The notes below the pieces were generated by a model. That model saw only the letters and a program-made list of their open reading frames with translations. It was not told the origin of the DNA and ran no database searches. Positions 47,901 through 52,159 of a DNA stretch of 64,000 nucleotides are shown here, piece by piece. Source of the stretch: Symploca sp. SIO2C1 (GTDB taxonomy: Bacteria > Cyanobacteriota > Cyanobacteriia > Cyanobacteriales > Coleofasciculaceae); the NCBI GenBank assembly GCA_010692635.1, contig JAAHGL010000028.1, positions 1-64,000 on the forward strand. Direction: 5' to 3'. The translations under genes and the position numbers were made by a program. Position 1 is the first letter of the stretch; each line of letters opens with the position of its first letter.

Positions 47901-49114
47901 ATACTGTCTCAAAGGCTACTGGTGGTGAAAGCGTTGGTTATCAGTGGAACGCTGAGAATCGGTTAATTGCTGCGGATACTGATGGTGATGGAACGGTTGA
48001 TGTAACCAATCAGTATGATGCTAACGGGATTCGGGTTAGTCAGACTGTTGGTGGTGAAGAGACACGGTTTTTAATTGATGGGAATCGCCCGTATGCTCAG
48101 GTGGTTGAGGAGTATACGCCTGGTGGGGTGATTAAGGTTTCCTATGTGCATGGACATGATTTGATTTCTCAGGATAGGGATGGTGAGCAGTCTTTCTATC
48201 ATGTGGATGGGTTGGGGAGTACCAGGGCGTTGAGTGATGAGAGTGGGGTAGGGAGTGACCAGTATATTTATGATGCGTTTGGGCAGGTTTTAACTAGGAT
48301 TGGGGATACTGATAATTCGTATCTGTTTGCAGGTGAGCAGAGGGATACTGGTTTAGGGTTGGATTATCTCAGGGCGAGGTATTTTGATACTGAAACTGGT
48401 AGGTTCTATGGGCGTGATCCATTTAAAGGTTTCTTGAACAATCCGATAACACTTAATAAACATCTGTATGCCAATGCTAATCCCGTTATAAATACTGACC
48501 CAACAGGTCTGGTTTCTATAAATGAGCAAGTTCAGGCAACAGGACTCAGAAGCGTTTTAAGTAATGTTTCTTTATTCTTCCAGAAATCAACAATTACAAA
48601 TTTAAGTCAATATACTGATTATTTTATTGCTGCACTAAATCTTGGAACAAGTTTGCTGTATGCCAAGTATTTGGGCTTTGATACTTCGATGTCTCTAAAG
48701 TTTAGAACTAGAGAAGAGGTTTATACAGTTGGCACGAAAATCAGTAAGGGTGGAAACCTTGAAATCTCAGTCAATGCTGCTCCCACACTATCTTTTACGC
48801 AACCAGGAAGAAAAAAATCATACGGCGGTACTACACTAAAACTAGTGTTTAACCCCAAAAATAACTACAAATTTATACCAGAACAAAGTCGGATTGAATT
48901 GCCTGGTAGTTTCTCTTTTAAATCACCATTATTCAGCATAGGATTTGAGGGTTCTATTGGTTTAGGTGTTTCAAGAGATAGCTATAGTACCATTGAGCTT
49001 AAGTTGGCTTTTGAATTCCTAACAAAGCTTGGTTTCTCCATTGATATTGTACCGTTTGATAAATTAGGATTTTTCGACATCAATAATATCAACAAAGAAA
49101 TTAAATACTTATAG
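29975..49114 (+). CDS. Giant multidomain RHS/YD-repeat surface protein (6379 aa)
   Basis: This single uninterrupted frame encodes: two DUF4114 domains (about residues 122-275 and 302-451, each ending W-E-D-L-T-G-G-G-D-x-D-F), three Calx-beta domains (466-796), two putative-Ig repeats (1076-1225), 22 PPC-like beta repeats (1228-3475), another putative-Ig, a SdrD-B-like domain (3635-3730, G-T-V-W-N-D), an unassigned region, seven putative-Ig repeats (4085-4720), two Ig-like domains, and an RHS part from about 4916 with YD repeats and the core hallmark R-A-R-Y-F-D-T-E-T-G-R-F. The motif P-V-I-N-T-D-P-T-G-L fits the RHS cleavage signature. A 200-residue tip follows. No signal peptide is seen, as in type I-secreted cyanobacterial proteins. 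It is probably an adhesin or contact-dependent toxin. Confidence 0.9.
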   Translation: MEGLTDPTSGESWLWGEHSLQLPPSYNPFTQPVDNSTYPLGQVLHTAFEELGSTVNQHNFDDWQSSQFWQEGIASNSFSHAVALTGSEESVFPVGNFPHDELLHRVSPHHIDSLGDVFTVPGAPEESVTLSFEWTTRKAAFDSEVGVFVIDEQGRVNGVAPHEAGYALAALSSPTRQILFSSGQGAGASRTLTFQGGSRLGFYIIQDNTAEYWLKHNPNNIPGNGSLAFFSINGVNPDLFDHSHAQTHGDGSWELAWEDLTGGGDQDFDDVVFRVSQVPQVQVSQVEATSLPGQVFQSPGVAGQTVTTNFNWLSRSAAYNNEMGLYLVDDPSGRIGNLLPGDPGYAAAALSSERRQVIFESGERAGATESLELPAQSYFGWYLIQNATTHHFLSQNPENQIGGGPLAFFSFSGGNPDDFEHIQVRSERELAWEDLTGGGDRDFNDLVFSYEFDTPTGTPHQLSQIAINDVTVTEEDDGQGVAEFTISLSQPSNAPIIVDFITGEDTATAGEDFQSISGSVIFAAGETSQSLVVPLLWDRQHEDDEQFFIQLSNPVNAEIVDAQGIGTIEDNDPLPQLAIADVSVVEGDTGTTQMLFTVSLSAASDQPVTVEYTSQDGTAVAGQDYQAVSGTLTFEPGGALSQTIAVLVQGDTVAELDESVILNLSNATNAEIVDTQGIGTIEDDDPLPQLAIADVSVVEGDTGTTQMLFTVSLSAASNQPVTVEYASQDGTAVAGQDYQAVSGTLTFEPGGVLSQTIAVLVQGDTVDELDEAVILNLSNPVNAEIVDTQAVGTIEDDDDNRLIETDIVLQEGSSFQVSYELPIEIPAEPSVLRFTYADLVFDTATLNAINDAFEVALVDEQGNSLVHTLATNQDAFFNVTEGESSAVAAGVTIDGQTVSLNLAGLPPETAGTLILRLVNDDGDSNTSVRITDISLQPTDETSPTDVTPVVAGVATEQAIDFAGLLDVSASTQAEYSRTSLNQASDILLAEVAIRNTGTYSIGSPLLVAVTNISDPTVSVVNADGFTPDGLPYYDFSNLIEQSLDPTELTATKPFSFWNPNGIQFTYDVVVLAGINAAPEIGSTPGLEVIAGQSYLYDVEATDPDNDSLSYELVVAPVGMSIDENTGLITWETTTNDIANHAITVQVSDGRGGTTEQTYTVSVIEEPPNRPPIFTSTPVVDAQINQPYIYDSHAIDPDSDPLEYSLVIGPEGMRVDPETGVVEWTPPPVLALGDTVLGQIGLPGETNEFTLSGVTGQRLYLDNLQSFSGWQVDIFTPSGLEVDRENGLFTLTETGNYRVVVGGSGDQTGSYGFSIIDPNLLPETPFDTVIEGQLSPGSESDLFRFNGLSGQKLFFDQLSKNGNVDWVLLDSGNRIVAENYSMNDLELYLPRNGEYILAVRGKSGFTDIVDYSFEIVTPDEITNPLLLGSNDTPNSISGSISEPGEEDFFTFTGSKGQRLYLDRLNAINNSSITVMIESPSGQEFFSYYDRRRLVPQNFDSGHEWSPITLTEDGIYRVRIDGVGDDVGDYSFSLRDFDLATPIDLDQLYSGTLTPGEASHLYQFEALEGQRLFLDYQDDAGNYPNRTRWVLYDSGNRRVDYAYTGNHIEVVLDHTDTYTLAIEGDKEDIPVNYSFEVITPDTNTSTLAFNTPIIDAITEKGEQDVFIFEGTQGQRIFFDVLQESNHRIDFVTPSGQKLLDSLVANSYELEWYRSPFILPEDGTYQILFDGSDGNTGSYEFQVVDVSNAPILSAETPITNTLTPGNSIDFYQFEGSKGDRIYLDNNTTSQSLFSHVFSPGGQLITRTSNNRFGNNQLDLEFVLPGDGTYFWMLRGEGDEPIDYTIELVSTTAPPAPISLNTTVDNAITKLGEQDAYTFAGNAGQRVIFDALAGNSNITVEIKNPLGDVVFGGNLGSDSYPFTLLETGTYEITIDGNNATTGDYSFALRESALPLTVGTPLTGTLAAQETLLYEFVGSAGEILNFDSLSAASGGEWVLYAPNNRLLESSSLGSDFTHTLPADGTYLLALRNNLNGGLSYDIQLNDISPTPVVSTGLGQLYSGEMSTFGEVDEYTFTANTGTLFYFDGLQDIPNLRARLYNPDGTTLFSSTPVAGDRGLYRLTQTGEYTVRVNGLNTTGSYEFNLVDVEAIASDISFDTVINTSLEPRESAFYKFTGTSGQQTFFDGLDANDLNVTARIFDSTGHQIVSTNTTDNSGLQTLPFDGDYYLLLDSENSDSTTVNWRLLDPSNATPLALDTLISGDFGDSKRETFFYSFTGNEGQKFYFDRTVGGTPTYPRGSNNTYAVYSPDGQQVFSQYLLYDTELASLPKDGQYLLEISGNADANNDYGIQIVTPIDETASINFGEVIAGDILEAGQTNTYTFTGTENQRLIFDSLSQASNYNILSAEIYSPSGKQLIDYDFRYNDPDAFTLHESGTYQVVVDASGTNTSSYSFRLLDFADATEVNLDTPFNGNLGDSKLETDLYRFTGEKDQRVYFDRLEGQAYNTYVLSAPDGHQMFSRWLSEDYYPTILPTDGEYFISFIGNGSSNNSNYSMNLVTPDWLTTEHTIGETISGEIGEAGEVDYYTFTGQPGQVLRFDSLFPSQDISATLRTPSGRQIWNEDVDRDIFSDTIILDETGTYTLSVDAPWDSTGEYAFRFLDFEQAIDADLDQRISGTFGSQGNDSIIYKFDVEAGQRLYFKETASGNSYQGSYSFHDSSGNRLFHNYNLWDLDSSGTVIEKSGEYFLVLSGSNGSNYDFEIVTPEFVSTEYTIGDAVFEEISEAGEQDWYSFDGVAGQQIYLDSLLNANGEITRRIYSPTGKAITRNYSNELSRNSDVITLEETGTYRFTVDASWSNTGEYGFRLLDVGNAETLDFNTPISGDFGDSNLETQLYQFSGEKGEHIFFDRIDGDRNNYYTLYPANGERLFFQSLTRDRDFALPETGNYLLALVGNGSANNTYSLEVIAPDLVTETLQLGQTVNGTINELGQYHTYTFEGEVGQQLFFDILGRDNPLSTNLYSPTGKLVIDEDTEGDWLPFTLTESGTYRLVVDSDGKSSNGNQYYNTGDYSFTLSDRAVAPALELATPLSGTLEPGNSVDLYQFTGTQGTTLNFDLDANQWGGANWILYDPGNQAIATPAWNSPDFEVTLPSDGSYTLAIQGSSGSPVNYSFQVTDTSVDAVENTGFGVVQSGSIDSSGQVDSYTFTANAGTKAFFDSQDSSSSALRFRLVNPDGSYVINNQYVPYDQLPENFQLNQTGEYTLEVYGQNGTGTGNYQFQLLELPEDFSSPTLIPLEIGTVIQGTLDPGRSAQAYSFIGGTGESIYFNGIEGNNVTVRLYAPNGTQVFSVGDVESRDRGPYTLTQDGMYHLVLQGGQDSAANYEFQLLDFDSGQELKFNLPNSGTLESGSQNKLYQFSGEAGQTFFFDSRTNSSSNWKLYDTGNRLIREEQLKDDFEVTLDQDGTYTLMLGGGSNNQLDYDFRVFTYDEKQYLDSIIPGTGEDSSTDAFSLGSFAVKLAVEDGQGGIGFQDYQIRLLPDPENNEPVITSKPETSMGLNQVVYTYQIEGFDLDNDELTYRLVDSPSGAYLKRDTGKLWWLPENPLTVGETYEFTVEVNDRRGGATQQTFTVEVEDNDVRKGFGEISGTVWNDNNSDRQRGITESGAAGVQVYLDLNANGKVDPDEPIEITAIDNPFTPDVDETGQYKFTDLTPGTYIVREVEPDGFLQTFPNEPLRVTNDGILLAGSLSLLQPNPDISATFVGRAGISTDGFGSNLNFNPGGSGTIQADVPTGSTVEYAFLHVATRAFGEADNPEEAFRPDAVGFEGTPIALSWLDNVQDTPPRLNFETGRADVTSIVAEKVGSGGGIFDFQLDEYQDLQSGNEAIEGISLTVIYSNPNLPERTLMVFEGGLTGEAPQSNVVSWGEPLDTTSPDFSSQLALGIQYSEQPRYSVGTQFTTVDINGERLTSSAGNSNDGITIRDRFISVNGALVSVGGVGDSLNNPTDPFDTTNNGDDELYNLVPFINDGDTALRVDTANPSNDDSIFLAALTLPNVAELDSSGFYSVNVSQGEVIANLDFGNGRTAATVQNESPTFISEPPTTITIGNQLRYEAQAVDAVPDNDWLYYDLLVNPEGMAIDPSTGVIYWSPTSEQVGTVDVVLRVQDLYGGRDLQHFRLEVQPPNTAPTFTSDPTEATSPQVGKPFEYNAVAIDADGDPITYELATAAPNGVTLDSTSGVLSWTPTDNQLGNHEIILKATDDKGGESTQTLNLTVIEPQPNTAPSITSLPRNVTRVNTPYLYQLAVEEPDGDPLTFTLINAPAGMTVNQSGLLSWQPTAPQIGSHTVTLTVEDGQGGSDTQSYNLDVRHQAANYAPEITSEPLYLTNIERFYQYQATATDPDGDALFWELTQAPEGMVIDPQTGVVSWQPELSQVGEHTITAQVTDALGAFATQTFTLEARGVNTPPQILSIPPTEIGINQTYRYTTQATDPEGDPLSFSLGAHPEGMTIDETTGEVQWTPTQVGTQEVEVVVRDTQGGVNRQVYAVVVTSAAVNQAPTITSTPTFLADTVDSYQYQLAATDPDGDPLIYSLLVQPSGMSIDENGLLQWLPMTSQLGDHTVTVAAFDSLGLGATQTYTLQVTEVNQAPVISSTPIEAVAAETPYHYDIWASDPDGEPITYTLVNAPAGMAIDELGRITWSPSVTDIGNYPIEVAVTDSRGAVTTQTYNLVVEADQDAPQVNLVVSESQVDVGNSVTLRASATDNVGVEFLTLTVNGTPVALDAQGRATVQLDAVGTIEAVVTATDAAGNSSSTTQSIVVIDPTDTEAPVVELISLEGGTPFTTPITAPTDIIGTVSDDNLLSYTLSVAPLAGGDFVEIASGTNPVTDGFVADFDPSVLQNDTYRLRLSATDAAGLTAYDETLVDVTGELKLGNFQLSFTDLSIPVSGIPIQVTRTYDTLTSSTTDDFGYGWRLEFRDTDLRTSLGKDEELEEFGISSKGFEEGERVYITLPGGKREAFTFKPQIKPISRFFPPIGGADTNLYTPAFESESGSTSTLTVKNVDLIRTETGEFASLNGGLYNPANGLYGFGGYYELTTKEGIVYRIDGLTGDVNTVTDRNNNTLTFTDAGISSSTGQEITFERNATGQITAVIDPEGNRVTYEYDALGDLVAVTDREGNVTHFDYHDERPHYLEEIIDPLGRTGVRSEYDEQGRLVNLFDADGNLVELIHDPDNSIETVKDQFGNTTIYEYDERGNVLTEIDALGGITSRTYDDDNNTLTETDPLGNTTTFTYDDDGDGDVLTETDPLGNVTRYTYDRFGNVLTTTDPTGQTITNTYDTRGNLTQIAGQASGTLTFSYDAFGNLTSMEDGSGTNSFVYDAAGNITSQTDALGNTTTFTYDSNGNRLSETTSQTTPDGVRTLVTEMVYDSEGRVIQTTNAEGGITQTVYDAAGNRIEEIDALGRSTKYIYDERGQLTESIYPDATPDDDSDNPRTRTEYDLAGQVVAEIDELGHRTAFVYDALGRQTQTIYPDDTPDDLLDNPRTRTEYDAAGRVVAEIDERGNRTEFVYDAAGRLIKTILPDDTPGDLSDNPRSSSTYDAAGRQLTQTDPLGQVTRFLYDDLGRPVGQEYADGTTTSVEFDTAGRVVGRTDQAGQTTGFEYDALGRLTAVVDALGHRTEYTYDEQGNLITQTDANGHITRYEYDGLGRRTATELELGQRSSTTYNAVGNALSTTDFNGDTITYEYDERNRLIFKDLPGDEFDVAFTYTDNGLRETVTDGRGTTTYSYDERDRLLQRIDPDGRSIAYTYDEAGNRTSVEIPSGSTAYTFDEQNRLQTVTDPDGGVTTYTYNALGNLIRTDFANGTVEIREYDQLHRLVYLENSGADGVINSFRYTLDETGNRTAVEEHDGRRVEYRYDELYRLTQEAIFDPGATEANRTIEYAYDEVGNRLSREDSEEGVTLYTYDDNDRLLTATTDGVETSYAYDDNGNTVSKATGGESVGYQWNAENRLIAADTDGDGTVDVTNQYDANGIRVSQTVGGEETRFLIDGNRPYAQVVEEYTPGGVIKVSYVHGHDLISQDRDGEQSFYHVDGLGSTRALSDESGVGSDQYIYDAFGQVLTRIGDTDNSYLFAGEQRDTGLGLDYLRARYFDTETGRFYGRDPFKGFLNNPITLNKHLYANANPVINTDPTGLVSINEQVQATGLRSVLSNVSLFFQKSTITNLSQYTDYFIAALNLGTSLLYAKYLGFDTSMSLKFRTREEVYTVGTKISKGGNLEISVNAAPTLSFTQPGRKKSYGGTTLKLVFNPKNNYKFIPEQSRIELPGSFSFKSPLFSIGFEGSIGLGVSRDSYSTIELKLAFEFLTKLGFSIDIVPFDKLGFFDINNINKEIKYL
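31701..32378 (+). repeat. Two near-identical 339-bp Calx-beta units
   Basis: Copies starting at 31701 and 32040 (113 codons each) differ at few bases, while the first Calx-beta domain is more diverged. This shows recent internal duplication. Confidence 0.85.
33655..40410 (+). repeat. Array of 22 PPC-like repeats, about 102 codons each, in two alternating types
   Basis: Each unit has an acidic start (G-E-x-D-x-Y-x-F), G-Q-R-L-x-F-D in the middle and T-G-x-Y-x-x-x-x-D-G near the end. Most odd units end T-G-D-Y-S-F-x-L-x-D and most even units end N-Y-S-F-E-V-x-T-P-D, so the real period is about 205 codons. At DNA level they have diverged considerably. Confidence 0.8.
48513..49114 (+). other. 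C-terminal tip of the RHS protein, 200 codons, function unknown
   Basis: After the D-P-T-G-L motif the sequence changes character: it becomes AT-rich and loses the YD pattern. Residues include L-Y-A-K-Y-L-G-F-D-T, beta-like stretches with many K, F and S, and the end I-N-K-E-I-K-Y-L. RHS proteins carry variable toxins in this place. No known toxin motif is visible. Confidence 0.6.
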
Positions 49115-49130
49115 AATTAATAAATTCATT

Positions 49131-49622
49131 CTATAAATGTTTACTTTTGCTGATTTCAATTTTCATTTTTTGAAGTATTGTTATTGGCAACATAAATAGA
49201 ACTCCAGATACAAAAAGCACAATTACAATTCCAATAATCCAGATATTCCAGTCTGCACCAGCTCTGATAACTGCATTTTGTGGATTAGTTGGATTAACAT
49301 ACACTTTTAACTGGTCACCAGTCGAATATTCGTTAGCTTTTTTTTCTGCCAAGAACTCAAGTCTAGCTAGATTATTGGGAGAGAGGGAGTATTGGTCAGT
49401 AATATACTTTGTTCCCTCAAATGAATACTGATATCGAATAACTGGAAAATATCCTACAGACTTCCTCTTTATTCTTTTCTCAACAACGCTTGAGATAATC
49501 TCTGCATCTGTTAACACCCACTTTCGTTTGACTTCATCTCCGCGTATTTCTGGAAATAAAAACTGACTAAAAAATATATAGGAAGCATAGCCAATTAAAA
49601 ATAAACCAAAAGCATAGCGCAT
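49131..49622 (-). CDS. DUF3592-type membrane protein
   Basis: This 163-residue protein has a TM helix at about 3-22, a beta-rich extracytoplasmic part with Y-F-P-V-I-R-Y-Q-Y-S-F-E-G and V-Y-V-N-P-T-N-P-Q-N-A-V, and a second TM helix near 125-150. These features match DUF3592. The gene is AT-rich like the RHS tip and lies 16 bp from it in convergent orientation. Immunity genes of RHS toxins normally follow on the same strand, so an immunity role is only a possibility; a chance neighbour is as likely. Confidence 0.75.
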   Translation of the reverse strand: MRYAFGLFLIGYASYIFFSQFLFPEIRGDEVKRKWVLTDAEIISSVVEKRIKRKSVGYFPVIRYQYSFEGTKYITDQYSLSPNNLARLEFLAEKKANEYSTGDQLKVYVNPTNPQNAVIRAGADWNIWIIGIVIVLFVSGVLFMLPITILQKMKIEISKSKHL

Positions 49623-49642
49623 AAGAATAACCCGAAATGGAC

Positions 49643-49813
49643 GAGCCAGTCAAGTAGCCTTCACCAGCGGTAAAAATATTGTTGTCAAACCGCTATAATC
49701 ACCTTTTTAAAAGGCTTAAACACAAAGGTTCAGATGCCGTAAAAGTTGCAGCGATTGCTCAAAAATACACAAAAACTCTTCCCAACCTCGACACCAACCT
49801 TTTAAATATCTGA
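49643..49813 (+). pseudogene. Fragment of a paralogue of the gene at 51210
   Basis: The DNA here aligns with 51357-51532: both contain GCCAGTCAAGTAGCCTT, AAATAT-GTTG, the CACAAAG-TTCAGATG block and AAAACTCTTCCCAACCT. The reading frame has a stop (P-L then TAA) and a short deletion. Only about a quarter of the parent is left. Confidence 0.75.
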
Positions 49814-49871
49814 ACCCTTTAAGTTAAAACCCTCCCCTTGTGCTTGTTCGAGTAATTTCTACTTCATTCTC

Positions 49872-50231
49872 TTAACTTCCGACTTTCGACTTCTGAAGGC
49901 GATCACACCATTGTTGAGCGACGGTTGCTACCTGTTCGCGCTCAGCTTCATTCGCCCAGACTTCTGACCAATTCAGCTTCCAACGGGAGAGAGAGCGCTG
50001 AAGTTCCAATAACTCCGTGGCAATCTGCATATCTGTTTCTAAATTAATTGTAGGTACTGTCCATTCCACAAAGAATTGACTCTCTCGAATTAAATGTTGC
50101 ACCACAATATCATTACTTCCTTGGCGTACCAGGATATGTAACCGCATCAAATTCAATGCCAGATTTCCTAACTGACTTTCCCTGTTCCCCTGTAGATAAT
50201 GGGTTTTGAGTAGATCCCAATTTATTGCCAT
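49872..50231 (-). CDS. Hypothetical helical protein downstream of DUF5674
   Basis: This encodes 119 residues, mainly helical: L-K-T-H-Y-L-Q-G-N-R-E-S-Q-L-G-N-L-A-L near the front, L-E-L-Q-R-S-L-S-R-W in the middle and Q-Q-W-C-D-R-L at the end. No family is recognised with certainty. It overlaps the DUF5674 gene by 10 bp and is surely co-expressed with it. The pair may be a two-protein module of toxin-antitoxin type, which is inference from size and overlap only. Confidence 0.6.
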   Translation of the reverse strand: MAINWDLLKTHYLQGNRESQLGNLALNLMRLHILVRQGSNDIVVQHLIRESQFFVEWTVPTINLETDMQIATELLELQRSLSRWKLNWSEVWANEAEREQVATVAQQWCDRLQKSKVGS

Positions 50232-50569
50232 TGGACATCACCTAAGAGAGACTTCACAATTTGGTTAATACGACTGCGAAGAGCAGAATCTTGAATTTTC
50301 ATTGAGCGATTATTGGCACTAGGGCGAATATTGATGATCGACTCATACCCCACAGTCTGATTAAACGGATACCAATCTGCTCCCCAAATATTCTTCTGCT
50401 CACAACCATCACCGAGAAGAACCTGTTCGCAATCTACATGAAGTTCTCCTCCTCCTGCCAAAACCCCAAGCTCCACATCTACAGCCAGTTTAATATAAAT
50501 TCCAAGAGCATCGAGCATCTCATGCATTTGTGCAGGTGTTGCACGGTCTCGAATAATGTGGATGAGCAA
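50222..50569 (-). CDS. DUF5674 family protein
   Basis: This 115-residue protein matches DUF5674: I-H-I-I-R-D-R-A-T-P-A-Q-M near the start, Y-I-K-L-A-V-D-V-E and L-A-G-G-G-E-L-H-V-D-C near 29-48, then W-G-A-D-W-Y-P and I-N-I-R-P-S-A-N-N-R-S-M. The conserved A-V-D-V-E and H-x-D-C residues could form an active site, but the role is unknown. It starts an overlapping two-gene unit. The family is frequent in cyanobacteria beside other small cassettes. Confidence 0.85.
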   Translation of the reverse strand: MLIHIIRDRATPAQMHEMLDALGIYIKLAVDVELGVLAGGGELHVDCEQVLLGDGCEQKNIWGADWYPFNQTVGYESIINIRPSANNRSMKIQDSALRSRINQIVKSLLGDVQWQ

Positions 50570-50608
50570 TGATTACTAAACCCTCAAAATAGTATGGTCT
50601 CTGCAATC

Positions 50609-50770
50609 TTATCGCTCCTCTGAAGCAGCAAAAGCTAACTGTTGCTCAACAGAGTAACCCGTCATCTCAGCCTCAATAGTAGTGAGGACATCCAGACCTC
50701 TTGCTCTTAAAATAGTAGCTACCAAATGAGCAATATCCTCACCAGTGTAGAGTGAAGCAAAAATTTTCAT
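50609..50770 (-). pseudogene. DUF5615-like PIN-type toxin, truncated to 53 residues
   Basis: The frame reads M-K-I-F-A-S-L-Y-T-G-E-D-I-A-H-L, then L-R-A-R-G-L-D-V-L-T-T-I-E-A-E-M and L-A-F-A-A-S-E-E-R before TAA. This is the first half of a DUF5615 (PIN-like) protein, which normally continues with a T-H-N-x-x-D-F segment. The N-terminal acidic position (K-I-L-x-D-E/N-x in relatives) is also changed to F-A-S-L. It overlaps the DUF433 gene by 4 bp (ATGA), the usual pairing. As the C-terminal catalytic part is absent, it is probably inactive. Confidence 0.75.
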
Positions 50771-51060
50771 TCCGCTTTCAATACTTTGCGAACTGCGGGA
50801 TGAATCAGGTTATCAGGGATGTGGTTTCGCTCAATATACTCATTGATTTCAGCCTGGTTATCCAAATAAAAACTCAGGGCATCAAAGACTTGAGCCAGGG
50901 TAAGCTGAGGATACTGTGTGGGAATTTCTTCAGGAGGAGTCCCCAATCGCCATAAGCCGACAATGACTCGTACAGATATGCGAGTCCCGATGATAATCGG
51001 TTCACCGCTTAAAATCTCTGGATTGCGAGTGACATATCTGGAAACGGCTGTAGTGGTCAT
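50767..51060 (-). CDS. DUF433 family protein (VapB-like antitoxin)
   Basis: This 97-residue protein is of the DUF433 type: R-N-P-E-I-L-S-G-E-P-I-I-I-G-T-R-I-S-V near 13-31, L-G-T-P-P-E-E-I near 41 and P-Q-L-T-L-A-Q-V-F-D-A-L-S-F-Y near 52-66. These proteins contain an HTH and form a putative toxin-antitoxin pair with DUF5615 genes, as here by a 4-bp overlap. Since the toxin partner is truncated, this antitoxin may now be without target. Confidence 0.85.
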   Translation of the reverse strand: MTTTAVSRYVTRNPEILSGEPIIIGTRISVRVIVGLWRLGTPPEEIPTQYPQLTLAQVFDALSFYLDNQAEINEYIERNHIPDNLIHPAVRKVLKAE

Positions 51061-51209
51061 CAATAAAACCCCATAAGGGATAGCTGGTTCTCATTGTAGA
51101 GCCATATTGCTCCAGCCAAACTCTCTCTCGAACTTTTCGCTGAATCGTGCTAACCCATCCAGAATACAGAAGTTAAGATAGCGCCTGTCATTACTTCCCA
51201 AACACCATC

Positions 51210-51926
51210 ATGGAACAAATCCCCAACATCCAAGAACTCTCAATAGTCCTCACTGTCCCGAACCACAATCCCACGCTTCTGACTCCAGACTTTCTCGCAG
51301 GTAGCGGCATCATCCCTACCGATTGGGAACTGTCCCGTCCCCCCGTACTCAGTGCCAGAGCCAGTCAAGTAGCCTTTACGAGTGGTACAAATATCGTTGC
51401 TCAACCTGGTACAATCACCTTCTCCGAAACCCTCAACCACAAAGATTCAGATGAGGTACAAGTAGCAGCGATCGCAAAAAAATATGCCAAAACTCTTCCC
51501 AACTTAGATTATCAAGCTATTGGCATTAATCCCAAACGCTTCATCACCTTTGAGAATGAGCCAGACGGAGGCAGAAACTACATCACCAAAACTCTCTTTG
51601 CACCTGGTTCCTGGCAAGATGTTGGTACAGAACCTCTCCAGGCTAGCATCAACCTCGTCTATACTTTAGAACATCGTCAACTAAGACTAACCATCGGTGA
51701 AGCCAAACTAAAGCTCCCCGATAAAGACTCCGTTTCAGCCATCTTGTTTGCTGGCAATTTCCACTATACAGTCACCGGAGAAACAGCAGAAGAACGAATC
51801 AAGCACCTGCAAGAGCAGCTTGATAATTGGCAAAGCGATTTAGAAGCGTTTCAAGAGATTATTGATACCAAATTCCTGTCTCAACCAAAATCTGAAACAA
51901 TCCTCTCCATTCGAGATGCGGTGTAG
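51210..51926 (+). CDS. Hypothetical protein, cyanobacterial
   Basis: This is a 238-residue protein without a family I can name. N-terminal and middle parts are beta-rich (I-V-L-T-V-P-N-H-N-P, Q-V-A-F-T-S-G-T-N-I, I-T-F-S-E-T-L-N). The last 50 residues are helical, with E-E-R-I-K-H-L-Q-E-Q-L-D-N-W and F-Q-E-I-I-D-T-K-F. No signal peptide or TM helix is seen. A decayed partial copy is at 49643-49813, so the gene has been duplicated locally. Proline/threonine rich loops suggest a structural or ligand-binding role, but no more can be said. Confidence 0.65.
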   Translation: MEQIPNIQELSIVLTVPNHNPTLLTPDFLAGSGIIPTDWELSRPPVLSARASQVAFTSGTNIVAQPGTITFSETLNHKDSDEVQVAAIAKKYAKTLPNLDYQAIGINPKRFITFENEPDGGRNYITKTLFAPGSWQDVGTEPLQASINLVYTLEHRQLRLTIGEAKLKLPDKDSVSAILFAGNFHYTVTGETAEERIKHLQEQLDNWQSDLEAFQEIIDTKFLSQPKSETILSIRDAV

Positions 51927-52159
51927 ATTGCGTTATTTGAGGTGAGGCTTTGTTCTGTGCGGAAGGAGAGAAGTGATTCTTGCAGAAATTTATGCCAGCC
52001 GGAAGAAGAATAGAGATTTCATCAACCCTTTACACAAACCTCATCAACTCTTCATGCAACAGTGGTTACAACCCTTTCTCTATAGGGGATAATTAAATTA
52101 ACTTTGAAAGAGAGACATACTCTCGCTAAGCAAGCCTTTTATAAATAACTGCTATATTT

